NCBI GenBank assembly: GCA_015232355.1
Contig: JADFZW010000023.1
Coordinates: 643 to 64,642 of the forward strand
Direction of reading: 5' to 3'
DNA length: 64,000 nucleotides
Source: Oligoflexia bacterium
Lineage (GTDB): Bacteria; Bdellovibrionota; Bacteriovoracia; Bacteriovoracales; Bacteriovoracaceae
Of the stretch, positions 44,915 through 54,707 are shown piece by piece. How positions within the stretch are numbered: position 1 is the stretch's first letter; every line of letters begins with the position of its first letter. The notes below the pieces were generated by a model. That model was not told the origin of the DNA, did not search any database, and was given only the letters and a program-made list of their open reading frames with translations. Both the position numbers and the translations under genes were made by a program.

Positions 44915-47152
44915 TCAATCTATAGTGACATCAATCATCTTCTCCAAATTAAGCAGTAAAGCAATGTCCCCATTACCCAGCAAACCAGCACCATGAATAG
45001 ATTTAAAATCCATCTCTTGACCAAAATTCAATTTTTGCAAAACAGTCTTTCTCTGACCAATCACCTCATCCACTTGTAGAGCAAATTCATATCTAGAGGC
45101 CAGAGAGATAATCACAGTACTAAGTGATTCATCTTTCAAATTTTCTACAATATTATTATTTTTATTATTTTTATTATTTTTTTTGCGGAAATTTGTTATC
45201 TGTCTAAGCATCACAAAGGGATAGATTTTTTGTTTTATACAGATAAATGGCAAACTGCCACTATTGTTAGCATGAATCTCATCTCTTTTTACATTTATTA
45301 TCTCTTTCACCTGAATAAGAGGAATCATAAAAAAATGTCCTGCTGATTTCACCAACATTGCATTTATAATTTGTGTGGAAACACTTTTAGGAAGTGTAAT
45401 AATAAACTTACTTCCCTTGGTTAATACCGTTTGAATTTTTATAGTACCATTAATATCATTCAACATCTTTTGTACTACATCCATCCCTACGCCCCGACCA
45501 GAAACATCGGTTACTGTTTCAGCAGTAGAAAAACCAGGTCTAAATATCAAATTATATATTTCCTCATCACTTAAATTCTCACTACTCCTAACAAGTCCCA
45601 TCTTCTCTGCTTTGGCCCTTATCTTTTGGCGATCCATACCTCGGCCATTATCTTCAATAGTAAAAATAATATTATCCTCACCTTCTATCGCGCTTATATG
45701 AATAGTACCAGTAATACTTTTTCCACACTGCTTTCGCTCTTCTGGCAATTCTATGCCATGAGAGACAGCATTTCTAATCATATGAACTACTGGATTATAT
45801 AATTGATCTAAAATACTCTTATCAATTTGCACACTCTCACCACTAGAAACTATTTCAATCTCTTTTTTTTCTATCACAGATACATCTCTGGCCACCCGAT
45901 GAATAGTTTGCAATAGCGGTTTAACAGATACTTTTCGTACCGTCATAATACTTTGTTGCAAATTATCCGATAATGCCAGAAAGTTTTTATTAGCTAATTT
46001 AAAATGTTCAAGTGTCTCCTTTACACGATTTTCACTCTCTATCTCTTTTTCCAAGTGACGATACATATCGCTAACAATTATCAACTCACCAACATGATTT
46101 AAAAATTCATCTAGATGAGATTCTTGTATCCTTAAAGTACGTTGTTGCGATTGTTGTTGCGATTGTTGTTGTGATTGTTGTTGTGATTGTACAGAAGAAG
46201 TAGTGGAAGAAGAAGTGGAAGAAGTAATGGAAGCGGCAGTAGTTGATGTGGATGATAGATTAAATTTCTCCAATGATTTTCTCAACATTATCACAATAGT
46301 TTCATCAACCCCTGTAACCTCATAGAGTACTTCGAAATTACTTAATGCCTCTTTAAAAATATCATTCGCATCAGAAGAATAATTTTCAGCGATCAATGAT
46401 TTAAGAAATACACTTATCTTTTCAAAAAATTCTTTTTCTGTAAGTAGATTAATGTCTTTGTAATCTTTATCCAAAAAAGTTTTAAACTCTAAAAATGTTT
46501 TTGATGAAGATAAGAAAACTTGTTTATCAGATGCTTTATTATTCTCAGCACTCTCTATCTTAACATCACTTTTTTTATCATGTTTGGGGGCCAATCCATG
46601 CAAAATATTATTAAGTTCTTTTAAATCAACTGCCGCTGAAGAAAATTCTGAAACATTATCGATTTTTAACTTCATTGAATCTATTAAACTAAAAATTTTC
46701 TTCCAATTCTCCTCTGGATTATCCTCTGTCTTTGCAAGGTATGCTTCCAATGAAGTAAGAAGCGCTTCCCATTTTTGACTATCACTTATTTCATCCGCAC
46801 CATTTTTGATATTTCCCAAGGCATCTTTTAATAGATCCACTGCTATTAAAAGATCATTTATCATATTACGATTAACCACTAAAATATTACTTCGAAAGCG
46901 ATCCAAAATGGTTTCAATTTTGTGACATAGAGATTTAATACACAAAAAACCAAAAAAAGAGCAACTGCCTTTAATTGAGTGAATTAAACGAAAAATATTG
47001 GTGATTAATTCCTTATCTTGTGGTCTGCTTTCTAGCTCTACTAAAGACTTACTAATATCTGAAATAAACTCGATTGATTCATCTATAAATTCAAAAAACA
47101 ATTCTTCTTGAGAATCACTTATGATTTTTTCCGATGAATCATTCATCCCCAT
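44915..47152 (-). CDS. cheA: CheA-type histidine kinase
   Basis: 745 residues. The HPt domain has the phospho-His in FRLIHSIKGSCSFFGF (about residue 55). A second partial helix bundle and a Gln/Ser/Thr-rich spacer (about 305-335) follow. Next are the dimerisation region (ESHLDEFLNHVGELIIVSD) and the ATPase: PVVHMIRNAVSHGIE, IEDNGRGMD and RPGFSTAETVTDVSGRGVGMDVV. The CheW-like domain lies at the C-terminus (FMIPLIQVKEIINV ... DIALLLNLEKMI). The second ATG at 47146 is better spaced from GAGGT. No chemoreceptor, CheW, CheR or CheB gene is nearby, so the input is unknown. Confidence 0.92.
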   Translation of the reverse strand: MGMNDSSEKIISDSQEELFFEFIDESIEFISDISKSLVELESRPQDKELITNIFRLIHSIKGSCSFFGFLCIKSLCHKIETILDRFRSNILVVNRNMINDLLIAVDLLKDALGNIKNGADEISDSQKWEALLTSLEAYLAKTEDNPEENWKKIFSLIDSMKLKIDNVSEFSSAAVDLKELNNILHGLAPKHDKKSDVKIESAENNKASDKQVFLSSSKTFLEFKTFLDKDYKDINLLTEKEFFEKISVFLKSLIAENYSSDANDIFKEALSNFEVLYEVTGVDETIVIMLRKSLEKFNLSSTSTTAASITSSTSSSTTSSVQSQQQSQQQSQQQSQQRTLRIQESHLDEFLNHVGELIIVSDMYRHLEKEIESENRVKETLEHFKLANKNFLALSDNLQQSIMTVRKVSVKPLLQTIHRVARDVSVIEKKEIEIVSSGESVQIDKSILDQLYNPVVHMIRNAVSHGIELPEERKQCGKSITGTIHISAIEGEDNIIFTIEDNGRGMDRQKIRAKAEKMGLVRSSENLSDEEIYNLIFRPGFSTAETVTDVSGRGVGMDVVQKMLNDINGTIKIQTVLTKGSKFIITLPKSVSTQIINAMLVKSAGHFFMIPLIQVKEIINVKRDEIHANNSGSLPFICIKQKIYPFVMLRQITNFRKKNNKNNKNNNIVENLKDESLSTVIISLASRYEFALQVDEVIGQRKTVLQKLNFGQEMDFKSIHGAGLLGNGDIALLLNLEKMIDVTID

Positions 47153-47181
47153 ACCTCAATTTCTTAACCAACGTTTCATTA

Positions 47182-47718
47182 TCAACGTTTTGAAGCACGT
47201 GTAATCAATTCCTCTATCAATCTATCTAAATAAAGTTCTCTTTCTCTATAATTAAGTTTTTGTGCTTTTGATTCATCGGAGATACCCATAAAGTTCTCTA
47301 TCTTCCTAATGAGATTTAGTTCCTCTATTCTCCTGCTTCTTACTCTCAATGCATTGTCTACTGATTTAACAATCATATTTTTATCAAATGGCTTAAGAAT
47401 AAAATCATATGTTCTAAGAGATAATGCTTTCGTAATTGTACAAAGTTCCTGATGTCCAGTTACAAAGATAATTGGTAAATCATTATCAAATTTTCTAATC
47501 TCATTACCAAGAGCAAGACCATCCATCTCTGGCATCTTTATGTCTGAAACTATCACTGATATATTTTTAGTTCTAATAATTTCTAATGCCTCTACTGGAT
47601 TATTACTGGTTATAATCTCTACATTCTCATCTTCTAAGTCAACTAAGGCACAACTAATAACCTCACAAATATCTGGATCATCATCTACAACTAAAACCTG
47701 TGCTTTATTCTCAATCAT
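47182..47718 (-). CDS. Response regulator, receiver domain
   Basis: 178 residues from ATG 47718 (GAGGG upstream); the frame extends nine codons further. One receiver: LVVDDDPDICE, phospho-Asp in VIVSDIKMPEMDG, Thr in FVTGHQE and Lys in FILKPFDK. After it comes a helix (VRSRRIEELNLIRKIENFMG) and a charged tail without DNA-binding motif. It lies 29 bp upstream of cheA, so it is probably phosphorylated by that kinase. Confidence 0.9.
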   Translation of the reverse strand: MIENKAQVLVVDDDPDICEVISCALVDLEDENVEIITSNNPVEALEIIRTKNISVIVSDIKMPEMDGLALGNEIRKFDNDLPIIFVTGHQELCTITKALSLRTYDFILKPFDKNMIVKSVDNALRVRSRRIEELNLIRKIENFMGISDESKAQKLNYRERELYLDRLIEELITRASKR

Positions 47719-47768
47719 ATCACCCTCTAAAAAAACAATTATCAAACAAACTTAATTAGTTTTATTTT

Positions 47769-48197
47769 TTAAGTAAGTACATCTCTATCAAGTTTAGTAG
47801 ATGTTTTATCGTTAATGTCAGTTTTGTTTTTGATTTCTTTATCTTTATCTTTATCTTTATCTTTATCTTTATTTTTATTTTTTGATTCTCTAATCCTGTT
47901 AATTTCCTCTTGCTTCTTGCTGACTGTAAAATTAGTTCCCTCTCTTGATATATTCCAATTAGAAAACTCTACCAATAAATTTTTCACGCAAGATAAACAA
48001 ACCAATTCTCTCAACAAAGCATCTACTGCTTGAAGTTCAAATTCTTGATTGTTTTCCTTTAACAGCAATCCATATATTCTCACCATATAACCAGAACAAG
48101 AATAACTGATATTTGTAATGGATACACGATGCTTACATAAAACTCCTCTAACTTTTTTATTCACTTCAAGTCGAGATATTTGTTTTGTTTGTGCCAT
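47769..48197 (-). CDS. Small protein with BON-like fold and Lys-Asp repeat tail
   Basis: 142 residues, no signal peptide. Residues 8-85 show a short BON-like pattern: a helix EVNKKVRGVLCKHR, strands ITNISYSCSGYMVRIYGLLL, a second helix, and NLLVEFSNWNIS. It is Cys-rich (four Cys). The tail is a Lys/Asp hexamer repeat (DKDKDKDKDKE) and very charged. First gene of the CheA operon, with AAGGA before the ATG; a function within that signalling pathway is inferred only from position. Confidence 0.5.
   Translation of the reverse strand: MAQTKQISRLEVNKKVRGVLCKHRVSITNISYSCSGYMVRIYGLLLKENNQEFELQAVDALLRELVCLSCVKNLLVEFSNWNISREGTNFTVSKKQEEINRIRESKNKNKDKDKDKDKDKEIKNKTDINDKTSTKLDRDVLT
47839..47876. repeat. 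6-bp tandem repeat TTTATC in coding sequence
   Basis: Consecutive TTTATC units (about five to six) encode alternating Lys and Asp in the CheA-operon small protein. A two-codon unit keeps the frame, so slippage changes tail length only. Confidence 0.85.
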
Positions 48198-48301
48198 CTA
48201 TATATCCTTATAAATTAAATATCTACTTATATATATAATTATACATCTATATATATGATCACACCTAGCATTTATCAGGTCAATTAAAATATAATGATTG
48301 A

Positions 48302-48934
48302 TTATAAAGTCTTTCCAAAAAAATGTAGAATAGTTTTTGTATTTCTTTTTTTTATAATCTCCAACTTGCTAACACTGGCATTTGCAGGTAAATACTTAAA
48401 AAAATTATCGCTTTTCATGATATAATTCAAAATCATACTTATAGTTCCCCCATGAGTAACCACTACCACTGCATCGTCATCATTCATAGATATCATATTT
48501 GATAAAATTTGCTTATACGATGACAATACTCTTCTTTTAAATCCCTGATAGCATTCTCCCTCTGGAAAATTGAATCTCAATTGCTTTCTCATCCATTCCC
48601 TATATTGACTTGGATATTGCATTTCAATTTGCTCAATGGTCATCCCTTCAAATATTCCCAAATGTATTTCAGATAATCCTGGTAATTTTTTTATCCTCCT
48701 CTCTGGAAATAAAATCTTAGCAGTTTCAATTGCACGAAAACGATCACTACAATAAATTTTTCGTATCTTCTTATTTTCATCACATATGTCAATATCACAT
48801 ATATCAGATAAATTTCTCCTTAGACGACGAACCTCTTTCTTACCATTGCTATTTAATTTTACATCTGTGTAACCACAAAATATTTTTTTTAAGTTTGCGT
48901 TTGTTTGACCATGCCTTATCAAATAAATAATCAT
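48302..48934 (-). CDS. Histidine phosphatase (phosphoglycerate mutase/CobC-like)
   Basis: 210 residues. The catalytic His lies in YLIRHGQTNANL; FCGYTDVKLNSNGKKE, IYCSDRFRAIETAKILF, the acid in LSEIHLGIFEGMTIEQIE and the second His in VVVTHGGTISMI follow. Length and FEGMT match the alpha-ribazole phosphatase/phosphoglycerate mutase branch of the family. No cobalamin genes are near, so a general sugar- or nucleotide-phosphate phosphatase is as likely. A good AGGA site precedes the ATG. Confidence 0.88.
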   Translation of the reverse strand: MIIYLIRHGQTNANLKKIFCGYTDVKLNSNGKKEVRRLRRNLSDICDIDICDENKKIRKIYCSDRFRAIETAKILFPERRIKKLPGLSEIHLGIFEGMTIEQIEMQYPSQYREWMRKQLRFNFPEGECYQGFKRRVLSSYKQILSNMISMNDDDAVVVVTHGGTISMILNYIMKSDNFFKYLPANASVSKLEIIKKRNTKTILHFFGKTL

Positions 48935-49270
48935 ATTTCTATTTTCCTAAATGAAAGTAATTGAAAGTAATTGAAAGTAACCGCCAAAAAAAAAGGGCAG
49001 CTAAACAAATTGCATTTAACTTAGTCTAGCGAATTTTTTCTAAATAATATTTAGTTATCTCTCAGAAATCATTAAGCTTAATTTCATAAATAACTTTTTT
49101 TTAAATTTAATATTAGTTGCAATCACAAACACACCTTAGAATAACTCTAATGATTCATTTAGAAAATGGTTTTTTAAATGAATATTTAATAGCAGTGATA
49201 AGTTTAACGGTTGATCAATAAAAATTATTTAATTGTTTATTTAAACAATTTTTATTTTCAAGGAGGGTTT
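48935..49270. other. 336-bp divergent intergenic region with a 10-bp tandem repeat and A/T hairpin
   Basis: Three 10-bp units of the type TTGAAAGTAA lie at 48951-48980, close to the phosphatase start. At 49231-49250 AATTGTTTA and TAAACAATT form an A/T-only hairpin followed by a T-rich run, 10 bases before the nuclease ribosome site. It could act as a weak leader attenuator. Promoters for both divergent genes must lie here. No RNA gene was recognised. Confidence 0.5.
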
Positions 49271-50575
49271 GTGAACACTAGTACCAATTATAAATACACC
49301 TACTATAATATTTTGCTGTTTTTTAGCTTATTCCTCTTTTTTCTACATCTAAACTTTAATTACTCTTATGGTTCACAAGAAAAGTTAACTCAAGCACAAA
49401 TTATAACTAATCTCAACAACCAACTTAACTCTAATGTTAATCCTAATGTTAATCCTACACAAATTCCTCAGAAAATTCAGAGTGTACAAAGTGCGCCAGT
49501 TAAACCAAACTTTCCTTTTGTATATGGAAAAACCAAACTTGATAACTCCATAACCACACCTCAATACAAACCTGATAATAAAAATATTCGTTACATCACT
49601 TATCAAGGAAATTATATTGTATACGATGTAGGAGTCAATACTCCACTATTAACAGTTCATCATCTGGGAAGTAGCAATAAAGTATTTGAAGCAAAAGAGT
49701 ATATAAAAGAACTTAAAGAAGCATATGCTATGAATGCTCCTGTTGATTCATCTACCACTTGCTCTCAATCTTCAAATTCAACACTCTCAGTAGATCAAAT
49801 TGCCGTTGTCTTAGCAGCTACCGGTGATAAAATAAAAGTGAAATTAAGTGAAATAGATAAAAACAATGTTACTACAGTTACTCCTACTCCTACTCCTACT
49901 CCTACTCCTACTCCTACTCCTGTTACCTTAATAAAAAAGAAACAACAACAGCAGCAACAACAACAAAATCAACAACAACAGCAACAACAACAAATTAACA
50001 AAAAGAAAAAGAAGAGACCTAATAAATTTAAAAGCGATACTGTTAATCTTACAGCATTAGAAAGAGTAGATCACAATGACTATCGCAATAAAGGAGATAT
50101 ATTTTCCCGTGGTCATCTTACACCCAATGGTGATTTTGATGACAATAGTTTAAAGATGGAAACATTTATTACTACCAATGTGGCCCCACAATATCAAAAA
50201 TCATTTAATGATGGCCTTTGGAATAAACTTGAAGATTGCACTAGAAAATGGAGTTCTAGTAATGGCAATGGATTAACTGTAATCACTGGTATTATTCATG
50301 ATGATCCTAAAAATGCAAAAAAACTTAACAACAAGGTTACAATACCAACTCATTTTTATAAGATAATCGTAGAAGAGGTAATGCCTCCAAAAGTGATTGC
50401 CTTTAAAATGGAAAATAGATTCTATAATAAAACAGATATGGATCTATCAAAATACATTGTTAGTGTTGATGAATTGGAAAAAGATACTGGAATAAAATTT
50501 TTAATATCATTACCTGAAGGTATTCGAAAACAATTCATCACCCAAAAAGATCCTCTCTGGCCAGGATGTCAATAA
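49271..50575 (+). CDS. Secreted DNA/RNA non-specific endonuclease (NUC family)
   Basis: 434 residues from GTG 49271, chosen because AAGGAGGG ends 3 bases before it; the ATG at 49211 has no such site. A signal peptide (ILLFFSLFLFFLHLNF) is followed by a long unstructured region with Thr-Pro and poly-Gln/Lys tracts. The catalytic domain follows: SRGHLTPNGDF, where the usual first residue is Asp but the catalytic His is kept, and NVAPQYQKSFNDGLWNKLED with the metal-binding Asn. TGIIHDD and HFYKIIVEE come later. It degrades nucleic acid outside the cytoplasm. No immunity protein is recognised beside it. Confidence 0.82.
   Translation: MNTSTNYKYTYYNILLFFSLFLFFLHLNFNYSYGSQEKLTQAQIITNLNNQLNSNVNPNVNPTQIPQKIQSVQSAPVKPNFPFVYGKTKLDNSITTPQYKPDNKNIRYITYQGNYIVYDVGVNTPLLTVHHLGSSNKVFEAKEYIKELKEAYAMNAPVDSSTTCSQSSNSTLSVDQIAVVLAATGDKIKVKLSEIDKNNVTTVTPTPTPTPTPTPTPVTLIKKKQQQQQQQQNQQQQQQQQINKKKKKRPNKFKSDTVNLTALERVDHNDYRNKGDIFSRGHLTPNGDFDDNSLKMETFITTNVAPQYQKSFNDGLWNKLEDCTRKWSSSNGNGLTVITGIIHDDPKNAKKLNNKVTIPTHFYKIIVEEVMPPKVIAFKMENRFYNKTDMDLSKYIVSVDELEKDTGIKFLISLPEGIRKQFITQKDPLWPGCQ
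49885..49995 (+). repeat. Hexamer CCTACT repeat and CAA-rich tract in the nuclease gene
   Basis: About seven ACTCCT units encode Thr-Pro repeats, followed by a CAA/CAG run encoding two poly-Gln blocks and a Lys-rich end. All units are multiples of three. The tract links the N-terminal region and the nuclease domain. Confidence 0.85.
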
Positions 50576-50708
50576 GTAACAAATAATACTCTCAATAATA
50601 CCGATTCACTTGCCAAAAAAACCATTCTAAACTAAGTTAAAATTAAAATTAAAATTAAAATTAAAATTTAAATTAAAAAGTACAATAAAGCGCACAAAGG
50701 TAGTATTC

Positions 50709-52439
50709 GTGAGAATTCTATTTAAACGTATAACAATAACAGATCGTATTCAGGTAATATCTTTTTTATTTGTAATTATTATTCTCCTAGAGCTTATCTT
50801 CTTCCGGGATGCTTTCTTTCCTCAATTTCATCAATTCGTATTTGCACCAATACTTGATGGACTTATAGGAAATAGTGGCGATGCCCGTCTTAATACTTTA
50901 ATCATGGAACATTGGTATGATTTTTATAGAGGTATATCCACCTTTAAAGAATTGCCTGTCTTTTATCCAAATGAAAATGCTCTTGGTTATACCGATTTAC
51001 TGATAGCTTATTCCTGGCCTTATGCTTTTTTCAGAGCAGTAGGAGCAGATATTTTTCGAGCACAACAATTAACTCTAATCCTCTTGCATTTGATCGGTAC
51101 TCTAGCACTTATTTATCTTTTAATAAAAAAATTTAAATTTAATATTTTTTTCACCTCTATCGCCACAATAATAATTTTCTTTAGTAATTCCTATTATCTT
51201 AACTCTCATCATACACAATTATTTGCCTTCAGCTTTCTACCTTTCTTGGGTCTTCTTATTTTTTCCCTCGTAGAAAATATTAACAATCAAAAAAAGCGTA
51301 TTTGCTATGCAATCTTTTCAATCCTTTTTTTAAATCTCCTCTTTTATACCAGTTTTTACATCGCATACTTTACTCTATTTTTTATTTTTATTTTTTCATT
51401 AGTTACTGCAATTATTTTTAGAATTTTATACAAAGAGATTCTCAATAATTCACAAATCTTAAAACGTCTAAAAGAAATTAAACTAGAACTACTCTGTTAT
51501 TTCAGCACTTTTGTTATTACATTAATTCCATTTTTTCTAATCTATTTACCTGTGATGAAGGAAGCGGGTAAACGTCCATGGGGCGAAGTTCGATCTATGT
51601 TGCCATCACTTATTGACTACATCAATATTTCCTATAGCAATCTCACATGGGGGCCACTTCTTCACTTGATTTCACCTTCACTTCAAGAACGAGTAAATTC
51701 AATCGAACTCGAAAGTGGTTTTCCACTAATCACTTTTTTCTTATTTTGGTTAGCATTTTTTTACTACATAAAAAAATTAATTCTGCTCATTCGTAGTAAA
51801 AGTAAAAATGAAAATCTAAATACTATAGTCTTCCACAAAATGCTCATCAATATCTCACTTTCCATTAGTGTATTTGTAATGCTAGTACTGCAGTTAAAAT
51901 TTAGTAATGATTTCAGTTTATGGTGGAATATCTATCGCTATTTTCCTGGAGGATCGGCCATACGAGTAGTGGCCAGAGCAAATTTATTTCTAACATTTCC
52001 GATGGCAATAGTTATTTGTACTTTCCTCTCCAGCAAATTAAAAAAGAAAATTTTGTTAACCTTTCTAATTGCTGTTCTCTTTCTAGAAAACATTAATTTA
52101 AAACAAATGTGTAAATGGAATATAAGCGATATTCGCAAAACATATTGGAGTACAACTCTTCCGCCAACACAATGTAAAATATTTTACATCATAGAAGATC
52201 CTGCAAATACTCTTAGAAATGATCATTATAATTATCAATTAGATGCTTGGATGATCGCCTCTCGCTTTAATATAAAAACGCTTAATGGTTACTCTGGCCA
52301 ATCACCTATTGGATGGTCTCTCTTTGAAGTTAATAATTCAAGCAAGTATTACATAGGAGTTCAAGCTTGGATTAGTAAACATAAACTCACCGATGTTTGC
52401 TCTTATAATCTATCCAATTATTTATGGAGCATTCACTAA
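50709..52439 (+). CDS. Polytopic membrane protein, GT-C glycosyltransferase-like
   Basis: 576 residues from a GTG with AAAGG 8 bases upstream. About eleven membrane segments. The first external loop contains SGDARLNTLIMEHWYDFYRG and FYPNENALGYTDLLI (about residues 55-100), with the acidic residue and aromatic pattern of GT-C proteins that act on polyprenyl-linked sugars. The C-terminal region is short. No close relation to the other two GT-C-like proteins in the window is evident. Function within cell-surface glycan assembly is inferred. It follows the nuclease by 133 bp containing a TAAAAT hexamer repeat (about 50637-50670). Confidence 0.5.
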   Translation: MRILFKRITITDRIQVISFLFVIIILLELIFFRDAFFPQFHQFVFAPILDGLIGNSGDARLNTLIMEHWYDFYRGISTFKELPVFYPNENALGYTDLLIAYSWPYAFFRAVGADIFRAQQLTLILLHLIGTLALIYLLIKKFKFNIFFTSIATIIIFFSNSYYLNSHHTQLFAFSFLPFLGLLIFSLVENINNQKKRICYAIFSILFLNLLFYTSFYIAYFTLFFIFIFSLVTAIIFRILYKEILNNSQILKRLKEIKLELLCYFSTFVITLIPFFLIYLPVMKEAGKRPWGEVRSMLPSLIDYINISYSNLTWGPLLHLISPSLQERVNSIELESGFPLITFFLFWLAFFYYIKKLILLIRSKSKNENLNTIVFHKMLINISLSISVFVMLVLQLKFSNDFSLWWNIYRYFPGGSAIRVVARANLFLTFPMAIVICTFLSSKLKKKILLTFLIAVLFLENINLKQMCKWNISDIRKTYWSTTLPPTQCKIFYIIEDPANTLRNDHYNYQLDAWMIASRFNIKTLNGYSGQSPIGWSLFEVNNSSKYYIGVQAWISKHKLTDVCSYNLSNYLWSIH

Positions 52440-52448
52440 AAAATTGCT

Positions 52449-53261
52449 TTATTTTTTCTCTCCATAAACAGTAATGCTATATATCCCCACTTCACTTCCT
52501 CTAAATTCAGCAATCTCTTTTTTTGAAAGAAATGTTTCTAACATCTCATTGGGAACAGTTATTTTTCTTTTCTTGGCCACTTGAATATTTGCAAATCCTG
52601 TTTCTTTAATAATCTTTAAATACTCCTCCTCAATTAAAGCACCGGCCACACAACCTGCATATGCTTCGGCAGCTCCCTTTATATTCGAAGGTAATTCTCC
52701 ACTGGTTACGATATCAGAGATACTAAAATGTCCACCTTTTTTCATAACTCTAAAAATTTCTGCAAATGCTTTTCTTTTATCGGGAACTAGATTTAAAACA
52801 CAATTACTAATTATCACATCTGCAAGGTTATCTTTAACTGGCAATGTTTCAATCTCCCCAAATAAAAACTCTACATTAGCATAACCCATTTTTTTATTAT
52901 TTTCATTTGCTTTTTTGATCATCTCTTCAGTCATATCAATGCCTATTACTCGCCCACTGGCACCCACTAATGAACGAGCTACAAAAGCATCATTTCCTGC
53001 ACCTGAACCTAAATCAACAACGACATCTCCTTCTTTAATTTTGGCAATATCAGTAGGAACACCACAACCTAAATTCAAATCAGCATCTGGATTATATCCA
53101 GAGCGACCATGATAACTCTCGCCTACGAATGAATAATCTGTTATTTTAGATCCTGTTCCACAACCACATCCACTACTACAACATGAAATAGCAGAAGAGC
53201 TCTTTGCAATTTCTCCATACTTATTTTTTACAACACTTTTAACTTTCTCTGATGAATCCAT
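52449..53261 (-). CDS. arsM: Arsenite S-adenosylmethionine methyltransferase
   Basis: 270 residues. SAM-binding motif VVDLGSGAGNDAFVAR, then GIDMTEEMI and ISNCVLNLVPDK. Arsenic-binding Cys candidates are in LGCGVPT and AYAGCVAGAL. A Cys-rich N-terminal stretch (SCCSSGCGCG) is typical of bacterial ArsM. It methylates As(III) to volatile or less bound forms. Last gene of the arsR-acr3-arsM operon (39 bp after acr3). AGGAG precedes its ATG. Confidence 0.92.
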   Translation of the reverse strand: MDSSEKVKSVVKNKYGEIAKSSSAISCCSSGCGCGTGSKITDYSFVGESYHGRSGYNPDADLNLGCGVPTDIAKIKEGDVVVDLGSGAGNDAFVARSLVGASGRVIGIDMTEEMIKKANENNKKMGYANVEFLFGEIETLPVKDNLADVIISNCVLNLVPDKRKAFAEIFRVMKKGGHFSISDIVTSGELPSNIKGAAEAYAGCVAGALIEEEYLKIIKETGFANIQVAKKRKITVPNEMLETFLSKKEIAEFRGSEVGIYSITVYGEKK

Positions 53262-53300
53262 TTTTTTCTCCTGTTATTTACTTATTTTACCTATTTTATC

Positions 53301-54329
53301 TTAAAAATATTTTTTTCGAATATATAGAGAGACTTTTACCAATGCAATTAGCGCTGGTACTTCCACTAAAGGTCCAATTACTGCTGCAAACGCAGCTCCA
53401 TGATTAATTCCAAAAGTTGCTATTGCTACAGCGATTGCCAACTCAAAATTATTAGATGCTGCTGTAAATGAGAGTGTTGCTGACTCTCCATAAGTAGCAT
53501 TAAATTTTTTACTCATATAAAAAGATAGAATAAACATCACCACAAAATAAATCAACAAAGGAATGGCCACTCTTATTACATCCAAAGGTAATTCCACTAT
53601 ATATTCACCCTTTAAAGCAAACATTATAATAATAGTAAATAAAAGTGCAATTAAAGTAATTGGACTAATTTTGGGAATAAAGTTGTTATTATACCATTCT
53701 TTACTTTTGATTTTTATTAAAGTGAATCTACTTACTATTCCCGCGATAAAAGGAATTCCTAAATAAATAAACACACTCTTTGCAATTTCTCCTATGGTAA
53801 TATTTACAACCACACCTTTTAGACCAAAGTAGGCAGGAAGCACGGTTATAAATATATAGGCATAAACAGAAAAGAACAGCACTTGAAAAATTGAATTAAA
53901 TGCTACCAATCCTGCACAATATTCATTATCACCATCGGCCAATTCATTCCATACAATCACCATGGCAATACAACGAGCAAGTCCAATCATAATTAGCCCA
54001 ATCATATACTCTGGTTTATCTTGTAAAAATATTATTGCCAATAAAAACATCAATACAGGACCTATTAACCAATTTTGAATTAGTGAAAGCAATAGGACTT
54101 TATAATTTTTAAAAATTCGTCCCATCTCCTCATACTTAACTTTCGCTAAAGGAGGATACATCATCAATATTAAACCTATGGCAATTGGAATAGATGTTGT
54201 TCCACTATTAAACTTATTTAAAAATGGAACCACTGATGGAAATAAAAATCCTAATAAAACACCTATGGCCATAGCAATAAAAATCCATAGAGTTAAAAAA
54301 CGATCTAAAAATTGTAATTTCTTTTTCAT
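53301..54329 (-). CDS. acr3: ACR3-family arsenite efflux permease
   Basis: 342 residues with ten membrane helices. The family signature includes the essential Cys in [13 protein letters not shown], then [16 protein letters not shown], a motif preceding helix 5. The end [17 protein letters not shown] is also typical. It exports As(III) (and possibly Sb(III)) across the inner membrane using the proton gradient. It lies 9 bp after arsR, so the two are cotranscribed. Confidence 0.95.
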   Translation of the reverse strand: MKKKLQFLDRFLTLWIFIAMAIGVLLGFLFPSVVPFLNKFNSGTTSIPIAIGLILMMYPPLAKVKYEEMGRIFKNYKVLLLSLIQNWLIGPVLMFLLAIIFLQDKPEYMIGLIMIGLARCIAMVIVWNELADGDNEYCAGLVAFNSIFQVLFFSVYAYIFITVLPAYFGLKGVVVNITIGEIAKSVFIYLGIPFIAGIVSRFTLIKIKSKEWYNNNFIPKISPITLIALLFTIIIMFALKGEYIVELPLDVIRVAIPLLIYFVVMFILSFYMSKKFNATYGESATLSFTAASNNFELAIAVAIATFGINHGAAFAAVIGPLVEVPALIALVKVSLYIRKKYF

Positions 54330-54338
54330 ATTTTTTTA

Positions 54339-54638
54339 CTACTCTCTACTCTTTTTTGATGTGATTAACATTAAAATATCAAGCATATTGTTAACAGTTT
54401 TTCTATTAATAGAATAATACATCCATGTAGCTTTTTTACGACCTATCACTAAATCACAGGCCATTAGAATTTTCATATGATGAGAGAGTGTGGACTGAGA
54501 TATTGAAAGAGATTTTAAAACTTCACAGGCACACAACTCTCCACTAGAAATGGTATCAATAATTTTTACGCGCATTGGTTCGCTTAGTGCCTTAAATAAC
54601 TTCGCTATCTTTTTATGATTAATATTATTATTTTTCAT
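54339..54638 (-). CDS. arsR: ArsR-family arsenite-responsive repressor
   Basis: 99 residues: a winged helix with KALSEPMRVKIIDTI, the metal site GELCACEVLKSL (two Cys in the family's ELCxC helix) and the recognition helix ISQSTLSHHMKIL. It represses the operon until arsenite binds the Cys pair. First gene of arsR-acr3-arsM, so autoregulation is expected; a candidate inverted repeat lies 70-101 bp upstream of the ATG. Confidence 0.93.
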   Translation of the reverse strand: MKNNNINHKKIAKLFKALSEPMRVKIIDTISSGELCACEVLKSLSISQSTLSHHMKILMACDLVIGRKKATWMYYSINRKTVNNMLDILMLITSKKSRE

Positions 54639-54707
54639 AAAATAAAATACTTTATCCTAATTTATTATCTATAGTCATCCACATAATGATTAATTATATT
54701 TTCAAAC

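Noticed and set aside
46141..46200. Regular 12-bp repeat resembling a repeat array
   Set aside because: In-frame Gln/Ser coding repeat in cheA without spacers; not CRISPR. No CRISPR array or cas gene was seen in the window.
48302..48934. Assignment of the histidine phosphatase to cobalamin synthesis (cobC)
   Set aside because: No other cobalamin gene is present, and the family is too broad to name a substrate.
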